A DNA stretch of 14,039 nt, from assembly GCA_017378975.1 (NCBI GenBank), contig JAFNXT010000032.1, forward strand, positions 1-14,039, in the 5' to 3' direction. The notes beneath the pieces are model-generated. The model saw nothing but the letters and a program-made list of their open reading frames with translations, was not told the origin of the DNA and searched no databases. The position numbers and the translations under genes were made by a program. Shown here one piece after another: positions 7,853 through 14,039 of this stretch. Position 1 is the stretch's first letter; every line of letters begins with the position of its first letter. Origin of the DNA: Oscillospiraceae bacterium (lineage in GTDB: Bacteria > Bacillota > Clostridia > Oscillospirales > Oscillospiraceae).

Positions 7853-8526
7853 AGATCCTCGTAGTTGATGACGAAGCCCTGTTGGTCAAGGGCATCCGCT
7901 TCAATCTGCAGAACGACGGCTACGAAGTCGTCACCGGTTCCAACGGTCTGGAAGCCGTTGAGCTTGCGAACGATCCACAGATCGACCTTATCATCCTTGA
8001 TATCATGATGCCCGAAATGGACGGTCTCACCGCCTGTACCAAGATCCGGGAGACCTCCAATGTGCCGATCATCCTCCTCACCGCCAAAGCCGATGATATG
8101 GATAAGCTCCTCGGTTTCGACTGCGGTGCCGATGATTACATCACCAAGCCATTCAACATCCTGGAACTGAAAGCCCGGATCCGGGCCCTGATCCGCCGGG
8201 CCAAGATCACCTCAGAGAAGCAGACCAACACACTGGAGATCGGTCATATCTGTCTTGATCTGGATGCCCGCAATGCATATAATTCCGGCAAGCTGGTAGA
8301 ACTCACCGCCAAGGAGTTCGATGTGATCGAATTCCTCATGCGCAACGCCAACCGGGTCTATTCCCGGGAAGCTCTGCTGGATTCCATCTGGGCCTATGAA
8401 TACCGGAGCGACATCCGCACGCTGGATGTCCATATCCGCCGCCTGCGTGAAAAGCTCGAATTGGACCCAGCAAAACCGCAATATATCATGACGAAGTGGG
8501 GCGTTGGCTATTATTTCCGCAAATAA
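7849..8526 (+). CDS. Two-component response regulator, OmpR/PhoB family
   Basis: This cytoplasmic transcription factor is switched on by phosphorylation from its partner kinase. The 225 residues comprise a receiver domain (1-118) and a winged-helix DNA-binding domain (about 128-225). The receiver has the acidic pair D7/D8, phospho-acceptor D51 (LDIMMPEMDG), T78 and K100 (TKPF). The output domain has LTAKEFDVIEFL, RTLDVHIRRLREKL and a final WGVGYYF. All catalytic positions are intact. GGAGG lies 6 nt before the ATG, and the start overlaps the stop of the HhH gene by 4 nt. The kinase gene follows directly. It most resembles PhoP/WalR-type regulators; the target genes cannot be read from the sequence, though its own promoter region holds a palindrome. 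Confidence 0.95.
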   Translation: MKILVVDDEALLVKGIRFNLQNDGYEVVTGSNGLEAVELANDPQIDLIILDIMMPEMDGLTACTKIRETSNVPIILLTAKADDMDKLLGFDCGADDYITKPFNILELKARIRALIRRAKITSEKQTNTLEIGHICLDLDARNAYNSGKLVELTAKEFDVIEFLMRNANRVYSREALLDSIWAYEYRSDIRTLDVHIRRLREKLELDPAKPQYIMTKWGVGYYFRK

Positions 8527-9937
8527 TGATCCGAAGCATTACGGAAATACCCAATTCCGTTATGGAACGGTATACATCATCATCACCTTCGTAGCACTAG
8601 TCTTTTTGAATCTGTACTGCTCCAACGCCTGCCAGCGTTCCTTTTATCAAAGCAAACGGTCCGAGGTGACGGCACGAGCCAAACTGCTGGGACACACGTT
8701 GGAAGATCTGGAGGTATTATCTCACGATCAGGCAGACCAGATCATCAGCAGTTCCAGCGCCAATGACGAACTGTTCATCGTGCTCTTTGACAAGAACGGT
8801 CAGCGGATCTTCCAAAACGGTGATACCGGATACGACACACCGCTTCTTGATGACCTCCAAAAGGCGTTCAACGGCAATGATCTGTTCCTTTGGACCTACC
8901 GTGACCGCGTGACTCGTTCCGAGATCGCGATCCCACTGTATCACAAGGGCATGATCACCGGAACGCTCTATGTCATGGAGACCGACCCGGTACAGGGTGC
9001 GTTGATCGTTTCTTTGCAACGGATGATCCTTTCGATCACCGTCGTGCTGGAGTTGGTCGTGATCCTTTTCACCTACATCTTCGCCACCGCCTTCTCCCGC
9101 CGCACCCGGAGCATCATGGGTTCCATGGAGATCCTCAAGCAGGGTGACTACTCTCATCGTGTCGCCCTCGGTGGCAGTGATGAGCTTACCTATCTGGCCG
9201 ACGAGATCAACGCGCTGACCGAACGACTTGAGACCTCCGAACGAAAACGTCGTCAGTTCATCTCCGATGCTTCTCATGAGCTGAAGACCCCTCTGGCTTC
9301 TATCAAGCTCCTGACTGATTCCATCCTTCAAAACGCGGATCTGGATCCCATGATCGTAAGAGAATTCGTCAGCGATATCGGAGATGAATCCGAACGGCTG
9401 ATCCGCTTGTCCGAGAAGATGCTGTCCCTGACCCGGGGCGAAGCACAGGAAAACGAGCCCCAGGAGGTCATCCTCATGGAGCCTACCATCGCCCGGGTAG
9501 TCACCATGCTTTCGATCCACGCCGAAGCAAACAATGTCACGATCTTCACCGACCTCAGGGACGATGTCCCGATCCTGGTCCGTGAGGATGACCTGTACCA
9601 GATTGCCTTCAATCTGGCTGAAAACGGCATCAAATACAACGTCCCCGGCGGAGTCCTGCAACTGCGACTCAAGCATGAGGGCGGCTATGGCATCCTGATC
9701 GTGGAAGACAGCGGCACGGGTATCCCGGAAGATGCCATAAACCATATCTATGAACGCTTCTACCGGGTAGACAAAGCCCGGAGCCGTGCTACCGGCGGCA
9801 TCGGACTGGGTCTTTCCATCGTCAGGACCATGGTAGACCGAAACAAAGGATCCATCCATGTGGAGAGCACCTTTGGACAGGGCACCCGATTCACCGTCAG
9901 ATTCCCCGCGTATCGACCGGAAGGAGAACAAGCATGA
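8504..9937 (+). CDS. Membrane sensor histidine kinase (PhoR/WalK type), start disturbed
   Basis: This is the partner kinase of the preceding regulator. It has a membrane segment (about residues 21-38), an extracytoplasmic sensor region (about 40-165), a second membrane segment (about 170-195), HAMP (about 197-248), a HisKA domain with FISDASHELKTPL (phospho-acceptor His258) and a HATPase domain. The ATPase boxes are N box NLAENGIKYN, G1 EDSGTGIP, F box YERFYR and G2 GIGLGLSI; all are intact. The single open frame has no ATG or GTG and no ribosome-binding site near its start; it can only begin at TTG 8504, inside the regulator gene. A natural-looking ATG at 8526, overlapping the regulator stop, lies in another frame and gives MIRSITEIPNSVMERYT. 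One extra base near 8575 would join the two frames. The 3' end overlaps exoA by 4 nt. Confidence 0.9.
   Translation: MAIISANNDPKHYGNTQFRYGTVYIIITFVALVFLNLYCSNACQRSFYQSKRSEVTARAKLLGHTLEDLEVLSHDQADQIISSSSANDELFIVLFDKNGQRIFQNGDTGYDTPLLDDLQKAFNGNDLFLWTYRDRVTRSEIAIPLYHKGMITGTLYVMETDPVQGALIVSLQRMILSITVVLELVVILFTYIFATAFSRRTRSIMGSMEILKQGDYSHRVALGGSDELTYLADEINALTERLETSERKRRQFISDASHELKTPLASIKLLTDSILQNADLDPMIVREFVSDIGDESERLIRLSEKMLSLTRGEAQENEPQEVILMEPTIARVVTMLSIHAEANNVTIFTDLRDDVPILVREDDLYQIAFNLAENGIKYNVPGGVLQLRLKHEGGYGILIVEDSGTGIPEDAINHIYERFYRVDKARSRATGGIGLGLSIVRTMVDRNKGSIHVESTFGQGTRFTVRFPAYRPEGEQA
8526..8594 (+). other. Probable 1-nt frameshift at the 5' end of the kinase gene
   Basis: From ATG 8526 the reading is MIRSITEIPNSVMERYT and then stops at TAG 8592. 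The kinase frame enters as TVYIIITFVALVF. Adding one C next to 8575 gives ERYTIIITFVALVF, a continuous basic start followed by a membrane helix, as in kinases of this type. The site lies just before a CATCATCATC trinucleotide run. This may be a sequencing error, a real mutation or slippage; there is no obvious slippery heptamer for programmed shifting. Confidence 0.5.
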
Positions 9938-12150
9938 GATTCATTTCATGGAACGTCAATGGCCTTCGTGCCTGTATGAACAAGGGCTTCATGGATACAT
10001 TCCAGTCCATGGACGCTGACTTCTTCTGCCTTCAGGAGACCAAACTCCAGGCAGGACAGATCCAACTGGACCTTCCCGGCTATCATCAATACTGGTGTTA
10101 CGCCGAAAAAAAGGGCTATTCCGGCACCGCTATTTTTACAAGACACAAGCCCCAGTCCGTCACCTACGGCATCGGCATCCCTGAACTGGATACCGAAGGC
10201 CGCGTGATCTGTCTGGAATATCCGGAATTCTACCTCGTCACCTGCTACACCCCCAACGCCCAGCGGGGCCTGGCCCGGATCGAACACCGGCTGAAATGGG
10301 AAAAAGCTTTCTGCAACTACCTCAAGGATCTGGACACCCGGAAGCCCGTTGTCATCTGTGGTGATCTGAACGTTGCTCACAAGGAGATCGACCTGAAAAA
10401 TCCGTCTTCCAATCGGGGCAACGCCGGTTTTTCCGACGAAGAGCGAAGTGCCTTCTCTTCCCTGCTGGACAGCGGCTTCACCGATACCTTCCGCCACCTG
10501 CACCCAGACAAGACCGGGGCCTATAGTTGGTGGAGCTACATGTCCAATGCCCGGCAAAACAACGCCGGATGGCGGATAGACTATTTCCTTGTGTCAGACC
10601 GACTGAAAGATCAGATCTACGCCGCCGACATCCATCCGGAGGTCATGGGCTCGGACCACTGCCCCGTATCCCTGGATCTTGACACCACCTGTAACGGCGG
10701 TCTGCATATCCCCGTGCCCCGATGCGCAGAAGAAACCGAAACGAAAGCCGATGGGGAGCCCCCCATCGGCTCTGTCCTTAAGAAAACGGTCCCGATCCTG
10801 CTCCCAGTCCTGGCTCTCCTCCTGCTGATACCAGTGGCCCTCCATTTCCAAAAAAGTCCCTCGCCGGAGCCTCCTTCCTCCACCATCAGTCAGGTGGTGG
10901 CAGATAATGACCGAGGCAACACCTTGATATCAGATATCATCGACCGCACCGGGACACTGGAATATATCGTGGATACGCCTTCCCTTTTTTCCTCTTCCAT
11001 GCGCCAGTATCTGGTCTGTGGTGAGAAACGCTGGGAGCTTGAAGGATTCCTTCCCGATAACGCTTACGTGTCCAGTCCCATCAATTATCATCTCCAGATC
11101 ATCTTTGACCCCACAAGACGCTTCGACGCCAATAACAAGCCGGAGATCACCGTCATCAGCAGTGACCTGACCGCCACGAAACCTGCCACTCAAACCATCC
11201 GGTATTACATCGAAGACGGTACCATCGCAGGCTGTTTCCTCTCTGGCTACGCAAGCTCCCCCTTCAGGCTCCAGCTACGGATCAGCTGGAACGGCATCAC
11301 GGAGCTGTCCAGTCAACGAACTGTCATCCCATTCGCAGAGGAGCCTCTGATCGCCCGGACCGATCTGCTCAATGACTACCGATTCGAATATGACCTGCCG
11401 ACTACCCATTCTACCTATGCGCCTTCTCTTTGGCTGGTCCAGGGAACAGAACGCTGGCGCATCCTCTCTGATGATGGCTTCTATCCATACGTCAACTTCG
11501 CCGCCGGCGCGGCTCTACGTATCGAGTTCCCCGAGACCGCACAGTTCACAAAAGAGCTGAAACCGCTGGTGATCGCCGAACTCACACCGAAAGACCCGAC
11601 CCCTTCGGTCTACGAAAAAGAAGATCTTTGGACCAGGACGTTCTATTATTTGGATGAGAACGACCGGGTAGCAGGTGCTTTCATCTTCGCCTATGCATCC
11701 ACGGAAGCTGTCCTGAAGATCACCGCACAACATACCAACAGTGCCGTGCAAAAAACTGTCCTCCTAACCGAAGATCTCAGCCAGCTCCCCTCGAACACGC
11801 TGGCCAGACTTTTGGTGGACAGCCATGAACTCCGTTTCTATATCGATCAGGGCGGAGACTATCTACCCACTTTGCTGAAAGAAAGCCCAGCCCTCAGGGA
11901 GCTTGTCTCCAGATCCGACTGCGTCGATGCCATGATCAGCGCAAACAGCACCACCAGCATCGGGAGCAACTTTGACGCACTGCTCTTGCAGGACTATTTC
12001 CGTTCCAAAATGACCGACCTTCAAAAGGATCTCTTCGAATCACAACTTGAACGTAATTTCATTTACAGAGGCTTTTACTATGATATTCTGGACAACGAGC
12101 ATTTGATCAGCGGAAGCATACTCCAGCCTGCCCCTCCCGTATCACCATGA
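9934..12150 (+). CDS. Exodeoxyribonuclease III (ExoA) fused in frame to a transmembrane segment and duplicated ectodomain
   Basis: Residues 1-250 form a complete class II AP endonuclease/exonuclease III: SWNVNGLRAC, LQETKL, CYTPNAQRG, CGDLNVAHKEIDL, GWRIDYFLVS and GSDHCPV are all present, as is the usual length. Such enzymes cut DNA at abasic sites and are normally soluble and end here. This gene continues without a stop through a linker (251-285; TCNGG and PRCAEE look like part of a zinc ribbon), a membrane helix after KK (about 286-306) and a roughly 430-residue C-terminal region. That region holds two similar ~135-residue domains plus a helical tail (about 620-738). Topology predicts a cytoplasmic nuclease and an extracytoplasmic tail. 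The ATG overlaps the kinase stop (ATGA), with GGAG 7 nt upstream. It may be a real fusion, or two genes joined by loss of the exoA stop and the second start. Confidence 0.88.
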   Translation: MRFISWNVNGLRACMNKGFMDTFQSMDADFFCLQETKLQAGQIQLDLPGYHQYWCYAEKKGYSGTAIFTRHKPQSVTYGIGIPELDTEGRVICLEYPEFYLVTCYTPNAQRGLARIEHRLKWEKAFCNYLKDLDTRKPVVICGDLNVAHKEIDLKNPSSNRGNAGFSDEERSAFSSLLDSGFTDTFRHLHPDKTGAYSWWSYMSNARQNNAGWRIDYFLVSDRLKDQIYAADIHPEVMGSDHCPVSLDLDTTCNGGLHIPVPRCAEETETKADGEPPIGSVLKKTVPILLPVLALLLLIPVALHFQKSPSPEPPSSTISQVVADNDRGNTLISDIIDRTGTLEYIVDTPSLFSSSMRQYLVCGEKRWELEGFLPDNAYVSSPINYHLQIIFDPTRRFDANNKPEITVISSDLTATKPATQTIRYYIEDGTIAGCFLSGYASSPFRLQLRISWNGITELSSQRTVIPFAEEPLIARTDLLNDYRFEYDLPTTHSTYAPSLWLVQGTERWRILSDDGFYPYVNFAAGAALRIEFPETAQFTKELKPLVIAELTPKDPTPSVYEKEDLWTRTFYYLDENDRVAGAFIFAYASTEAVLKITAQHTNSAVQKTVLLTEDLSQLPSNTLARLLVDSHELRFYIDQGGDYLPTLLKESPALRELVSRSDCVDAMISANSTTSIGSNFDALLLQDYFRSKMTDLQKDLFESQLERNFIYRGFYYDILDNEHLISGSILQPAPPVSP
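10746..10771 (+). repeat. Hairpin-forming inverted repeat at the ExoA / membrane-domain junction
   Basis: GCCGATGGGG - AGCC - CCCCATCGGC is a perfect 10-bp inverted repeat, with one extra A-T pair at the base. It is preceded by A-rich sequence and followed by TCTGTCCTT. It lies inside the coding sequence, between the nuclease and the membrane helix. It resembles a degraded Rho-independent terminator of an ancestral, separate exoA, but may also be chance in coding DNA. Confidence 0.5.
10951..11787 (+). repeat. Tandem duplication of an unrecognised ectodomain (protein level)
   Basis: Two copies of about 135 residues lie at residues ~340-475 and ~481-618 of the fusion protein. Matching blocks are YLVCGEKRWELEG with WLVQGTERWRILS, LQIIFDP with LRIEFPE, and RYYIEDGTIAGCFLSGYAS with FYYLDENDRVAGAFIFAYAS, each about 141-147 residues apart. 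Similarity is clear in protein but not obvious in DNA, so the duplication is old. I do not recognise the domain; its predicted strands suggest a beta sandwich. Confidence 0.7.
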
Positions 12151-12487
12151 ACGCATCCTGCAATCTGGCCAGATACCTGAACGGCTCATCCGGGTAGATC
12201 GGCGTGAAACCTTCCGGGACCGCGCACCTTTTCGGCAGAGCTGTGAACCTGGGCTCCCCTTTCCCGAACCGCTTCAACGGCAATTTCGTCGACAAACAGA
12301 AGCGGTCTCCGGACGGAGCCAGGACCCCGAGACTCTCATGCTTCCCATCACACTCCAACGAGATCCGGCAGATCACTGTCCCACTGAGCCTGCACCGGCA
12401 ATCGAAGCGATAGTAAAGCCCCTGTTTCGTGACCTCCACGGTCCCCACCGGCTCATCTGCAAGCATCACATCATAGATCCCTTCCAT
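12107..12487 (-). CDS. Small conserved-looking protein of unknown function
   Basis: The 126-residue protein has no signal peptide and no membrane helix. It begins MEGIYDVMLADEPVG, followed by strand-rich sequence (VGTVEVTKQGLYYRFDCRC, SGTVICRISLEC, GVLAPSGDRFCLSTKLPLKRF) and a less ordered C-terminal third. The pattern looks like a compact beta domain, and I believe similar short proteins occur in Oscillospiraceae, but I cannot name the family. I chose the ATG at 12487; a GGGGG stretch 7 nt upstream is the only ribosome-site candidate, and it lies in the 3' arm of a strong hairpin. An ATG at 12520 within that hairpin is possible but has no clear site. It follows mazF on the same strand, and its 3' end overlaps the exoA-fusion gene tail-to-tail by 44 nt. 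Confidence 0.75.
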   Translation of the reverse strand: MEGIYDVMLADEPVGTVEVTKQGLYYRFDCRCRLSGTVICRISLECDGKHESLGVLAPSGDRFCLSTKLPLKRFGKGEPRFTALPKRCAVPEGFTPIYPDEPFRYLARLQDAFMVIREGQAGVCFR

Positions 12488-12494
12488 GACAGCA

Positions 12495-12525
12495 CCCCCA
12501 TGGCACAGCTTATGTGCCATGGGGG
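12495..12525 (-). promoter_or_regulatory. Strong hairpin between mazF and the downstream gene
   Basis: CCCCCATGGCACA - 5-nt loop - TGTGCCATGGGGG is a perfect 13-bp inverted repeat that begins 9 nt after the mazF stop. On the minus strand no T-tract follows, so it is a poor intrinsic terminator in that direction. Its 3' arm contains the only Shine-Dalgarno-like run of the following gene, so it might hide that site, stabilise the mazF transcript or act as an attenuator. This role is inference. Confidence 0.65.
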
Positions 12526-12534
12526 CGTTCCATT

Positions 12535-12894
12535 CTATCTGTTATCATGCAGACCGAAGCTGACAGCGATCGCGTCATTGACCATAAGCATATGGTCATC
12601 GTCCAGATGCCCCATGTGCTCCCGCAATCTGCGTTTATCGATGGTCCTGATCTGCTCCAGCAGGATCACCGAATCCTTGGAAAGGCCCACACTACCGCCA
12701 GCGATATTGATATGGGTGGGGAGCCGTGCCTTCCCTGTCTGGCTGGTGATCGCGGCGGCGATCACCGTGGGTGAATGACGGTTGCCGGTATCATTCTGGA
12801 CGATCAGCACCGGCCGGGTCCCTCCCTGCTCACTGCCCACCACCGGGGACAGATCCGCATAAAAGATATCGCCCCGTTTGACCGTTGTATCCAT
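12535..12894 (-). CDS. ndoA: MazF/EndoA family mRNA interferase toxin, without adjacent antitoxin
   Basis: MazF/EndoA toxins cut single-stranded mRNA at short sequences and are held in check by a MazE/EndoAI antitoxin. The 119-residue product is very close to B. subtilis EndoA throughout: [65 protein letters not shown] and LDDD. Arg27 and Thr50 correspond to catalytic Arg25 and Thr48 of EndoA. I chose the ATG at 12894; the GTG at 12903 is only 1 nt after its GGAG. In Bacillus and many Clostridia the gene order is lipoprotein - alr - ndoAI - ndoA. Here the 131 bp before mazF hold no convincing antitoxin ORF and no alr. The toxin is complete, so an antitoxin must be supplied elsewhere or activity is controlled differently. 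Confidence 0.95.
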   Translation of the reverse strand: MDTTVKRGDIFYADLSPVVGSEQGGTRPVLIVQNDTGNRHSPTVIAAAITSQTGKARLPTHINIAGGSVGLSKDSVILLEQIRTIDKRRLREHMGHLDDDHMLMVNDAIAVSFGLHDNR

Positions 12895-13025
12895 GGTCCT
12901 CACACTCCGATAGAAACATTCCCTGCGCTACCGGAAGATCCATATGTAACGCAGTAGTCCTATTCTCCCACACAGGTTGGAAAAATATACACCGTGCTCC
13001 ATACTATGTCCCCGAGTGTAAGATG

Positions 13026-13586
13026 TTACAAGATCTGAAATTCCTCGATATCCAGCGACAGGATCCTCTGTCCCTTATACAGGATCTCACTCCGTACCGG
13101 TAGACCCTCCGCGTCGAGCCATATCTCCAAATGCAAAGCGTCTTCCTGATAGCTGTCGTCGATCGCGACACGGATCATCTCCTCTGTCATACCGCAGGAC
13201 GTGACGTACCCACTGCGAAGAGTCTTGAGGAAGATCCATGGCGCGCAGACCGGTGCGATCTGCCCGTCTGCCAGCATAGGGAACGCCACCGCCTGATCAT
13301 CGAAGGTCAAAGCACCGCCCTGATCCGACACCCTTCCGCTGATGTCGCGGATCGGGTCCGGGTCCGTCACCGTAAAGGTGATCTGACCATCCCCATCCCC
13401 CTGACATTCCATAGAAAAGCTGTGGATCCGGTCACCATAGTCCGCCGTCACCGTGGTGCGGAAGGTACAACCTGTCCCAGCCAAAAGCTTTGCCCGAAGA
13501 TCCATGGTCCGTTCCAACGGTTCGTTGGCTCCGGAACACCCGGTGATCAGCACCAGCATTGCGACCAGCACGCCCAAACGTTTCAT
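13026..13586 (-). CDS. GerS-like / LolA-like lipoprotein
   Basis: The 186-residue protein has a signal peptide (MKRLGVLVAMLVLITGC) with lipobox LITG-Cys17, so it is predicted to be a lipid-anchored surface protein. The mature part is strand-rich (TFRTTVTADYGDRIHSFSMEC, GQITFTVTDPD, LTFDDQAVAFP, LHLEIWLDAEGLPVRSEILYKG, LSLDIEEF), as in LolA/GerS-like folds. C. difficile GerS, needed for cortex modification and germination, lies beside alr2, and B. subtilis YdcC lies between acpS and alr, so the neighbourhood with nnrD and ndoA supports this assignment. The ATG at 13586 has GGCGG 6 nt upstream and is 11 nt after the nnrD stop, so the two are probably cotranscribed. Identity with GerS itself is unproven. 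Confidence 0.78.
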   Translation of the reverse strand: MKRLGVLVAMLVLITGCSGANEPLERTMDLRAKLLAGTGCTFRTTVTADYGDRIHSFSMECQGDGDGQITFTVTDPDPIRDISGRVSDQGGALTFDDQAVAFPMLADGQIAPVCAPWIFLKTLRSGYVTSCGMTEEMIRVAIDDSYQEDALHLEIWLDAEGLPVRSEILYKGQRILSLDIEEFQIL

Positions 13587-13597
13587 CCGATCCCGCC

Positions 13598-14039
13598 TTA
13601 TTTCATAAGTCGCGGAAGCTCTCCCAACATATCCGTAGGCAACATCCCATACTGCCCAAGCTGCTGTGCACACCGGTCCCCCGCCGCGCCATGGAGCCAT
13701 ACGGCACAAGCCGCCGCCTCCAAAGGCGCAAGCCCCTGCCCCAAAAGGCTGACGATCATACCGGCCAATACATCACCGCTCCCACCGACTGCCATGCCGG
13801 GGTTGCCGGTCGTATTTTGATAGCATCCGGCTCCATCCGTGATCAGCGTATGATGTCCTTTGAGCACCATGATACAGCCCAGATGTCTTGCCGCCTCCAT
13901 AGCCGAAGCCTGCCTGTCCTGCCCCACCGGACCCATGAGACGTTTGAATTCCCCCTCATGGGGCGTCAGGATGGTAGGCGCAGATCTTCCACGCACAAGA
14001 TACTTATGCTTGCTCAGCAGGTTTATTCCATCCGCATCC
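13598..14039 (-). CDS. nnrD: ADP-dependent NAD(P)H-hydrate dehydratase (NnrD / YjeF C-terminal domain), 5' end outside window
   Basis: This enzyme repairs hydrated NADH and NADPH using ADP. The frame stays open to the right window edge, reading DADGINLL, then the family motifs ILTPHEGEF, LKGHHTLITDG and GNPGMAVGGSGDVLAGMI with the catalytic Asp. The GTG at 13996 that opens part of the frame is internal, because the conserved DADxxNLL precedes it. About 146 residues of the C-terminal half are present. In many bacteria the protein also carries an N-terminal NAD(P)HX epimerase (NnrE) domain; that cannot be judged here. It is followed after 11 nt by the lipoprotein gene. Confidence 0.95.
   Translation of the reverse strand, partial: DADGINLLSKHKYLVRGRSAPTILTPHEGEFKRLMGPVGQDRQASAMEAARHLGCIMVLKGHHTLITDGAGCYQNTTGNPGMAVGGSGDVLAGMIVSLLGQGLAPLEAAACAVWLHGAAGDRCAQQLGQYGMLPTDMLGELPRLMK

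Noticed and set aside
8717..9931. 404-codon open frame on the minus strand opposite the sensor kinase gene
   Set aside because: The plus strand encodes a complete kinase with all motifs. The antisense translation has no family features and no ribosome site.
12895..13025. Possible small antitoxin gene before mazF
   Set aside because: Short frames such as MEHGVYFSNLCGRI and [11 protein letters not shown] were translated. They are not ribbon-helix-helix or AbrB-like and lack good ribosome sites.
12988..13031. Possible mazF promoter (TTGTAA overlapping the lipoprotein stop, then TAGTAT)
   Set aside because: The only decent -10 box lies at a 19-nt spacing and the alternatives match poorly, so it is too weak to annotate.
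1..14039. CRISPR array, tRNA, rRNA, IS or prophage remnants
   Set aside because: No regularly spaced repeats, cloverleaf sequences, transposase or phage proteins are seen on either strand, and nearly all of the DNA is taken up by recognisable genes.

Overview
The window looks like chromosomal DNA from a spore-forming member of the Clostridia, most like an Oscillospiraceae/Ruminococcaceae gut bacterium. This is inferred from Firmicutes-type proteins (SpoIID, an EndoA-type MazF, a Bacillus-like acetyl-CoA MetA, a GerS-like lipoprotein beside nnrD), strong GGAGG ribosome-binding sites, consensus sigma-A promoters and fairly high GC with C-ending codons. I see no tRNA, rRNA, CRISPR array, insertion sequence or phage gene.

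Left part (1-5378). The C-terminal two thirds of pheT runs rightwards and meets metA at a shared hairpin terminator. metA starts at a TTG codon, and its consensus promoter overlaps the end of spoIID. spoIID (minus strand) is divergent from a plus-strand gene for a membrane-anchored TPR / chitobiase-C-like / leucine-rich-repeat protein. That gene has a perfect TTGACA-17-TATAAT promoter with an inverted repeat in its spacer.

Middle part (5380-7422). A two-gene minus-strand operon encodes a DacF-like penicillin-binding protein and a family 4 uracil-DNA glycosylase. The penicillin-binding protein keeps its SxN and KTG motifs, but its SxxK serine is displaced by one residue. The operon ends at a bidirectional terminator shared with the LRR gene. 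Upstream, a 20-bp palindrome overlaps the -35 box of the next operon.

Right-centre (7478-12150). This is a tightly coupled plus-strand operon: a membrane-anchored ComEA-like helix-hairpin-helix protein, an OmpR-type response regulator, a PhoR/WalK-type sensor kinase and an exodeoxyribonuclease III (ExoA). The ExoA reads in frame into a transmembrane segment and a large ectodomain holding two copies of an unrecognised domain. The sensor kinase start suggests a 1-nt frameshift. This operon is the most unusual part of the window: a DNA-binding surface protein, an envelope sensor and an apparently membrane-tethered AP endonuclease.

Right part (12107-14039, minus strand). The order, read 5' to 3' on the minus strand, is nnrD (cut by the window edge), a GerS-like lipoprotein, a 131-bp gap, a solitary MazF/EndoA toxin, a perfect 13-bp hairpin and a small conserved-looking protein of unknown function. 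The arrangement resembles the Firmicutes acpS/nnrD - lipoprotein - alr - ndoAI - ndoA cluster, but alr and the antitoxin are absent here.
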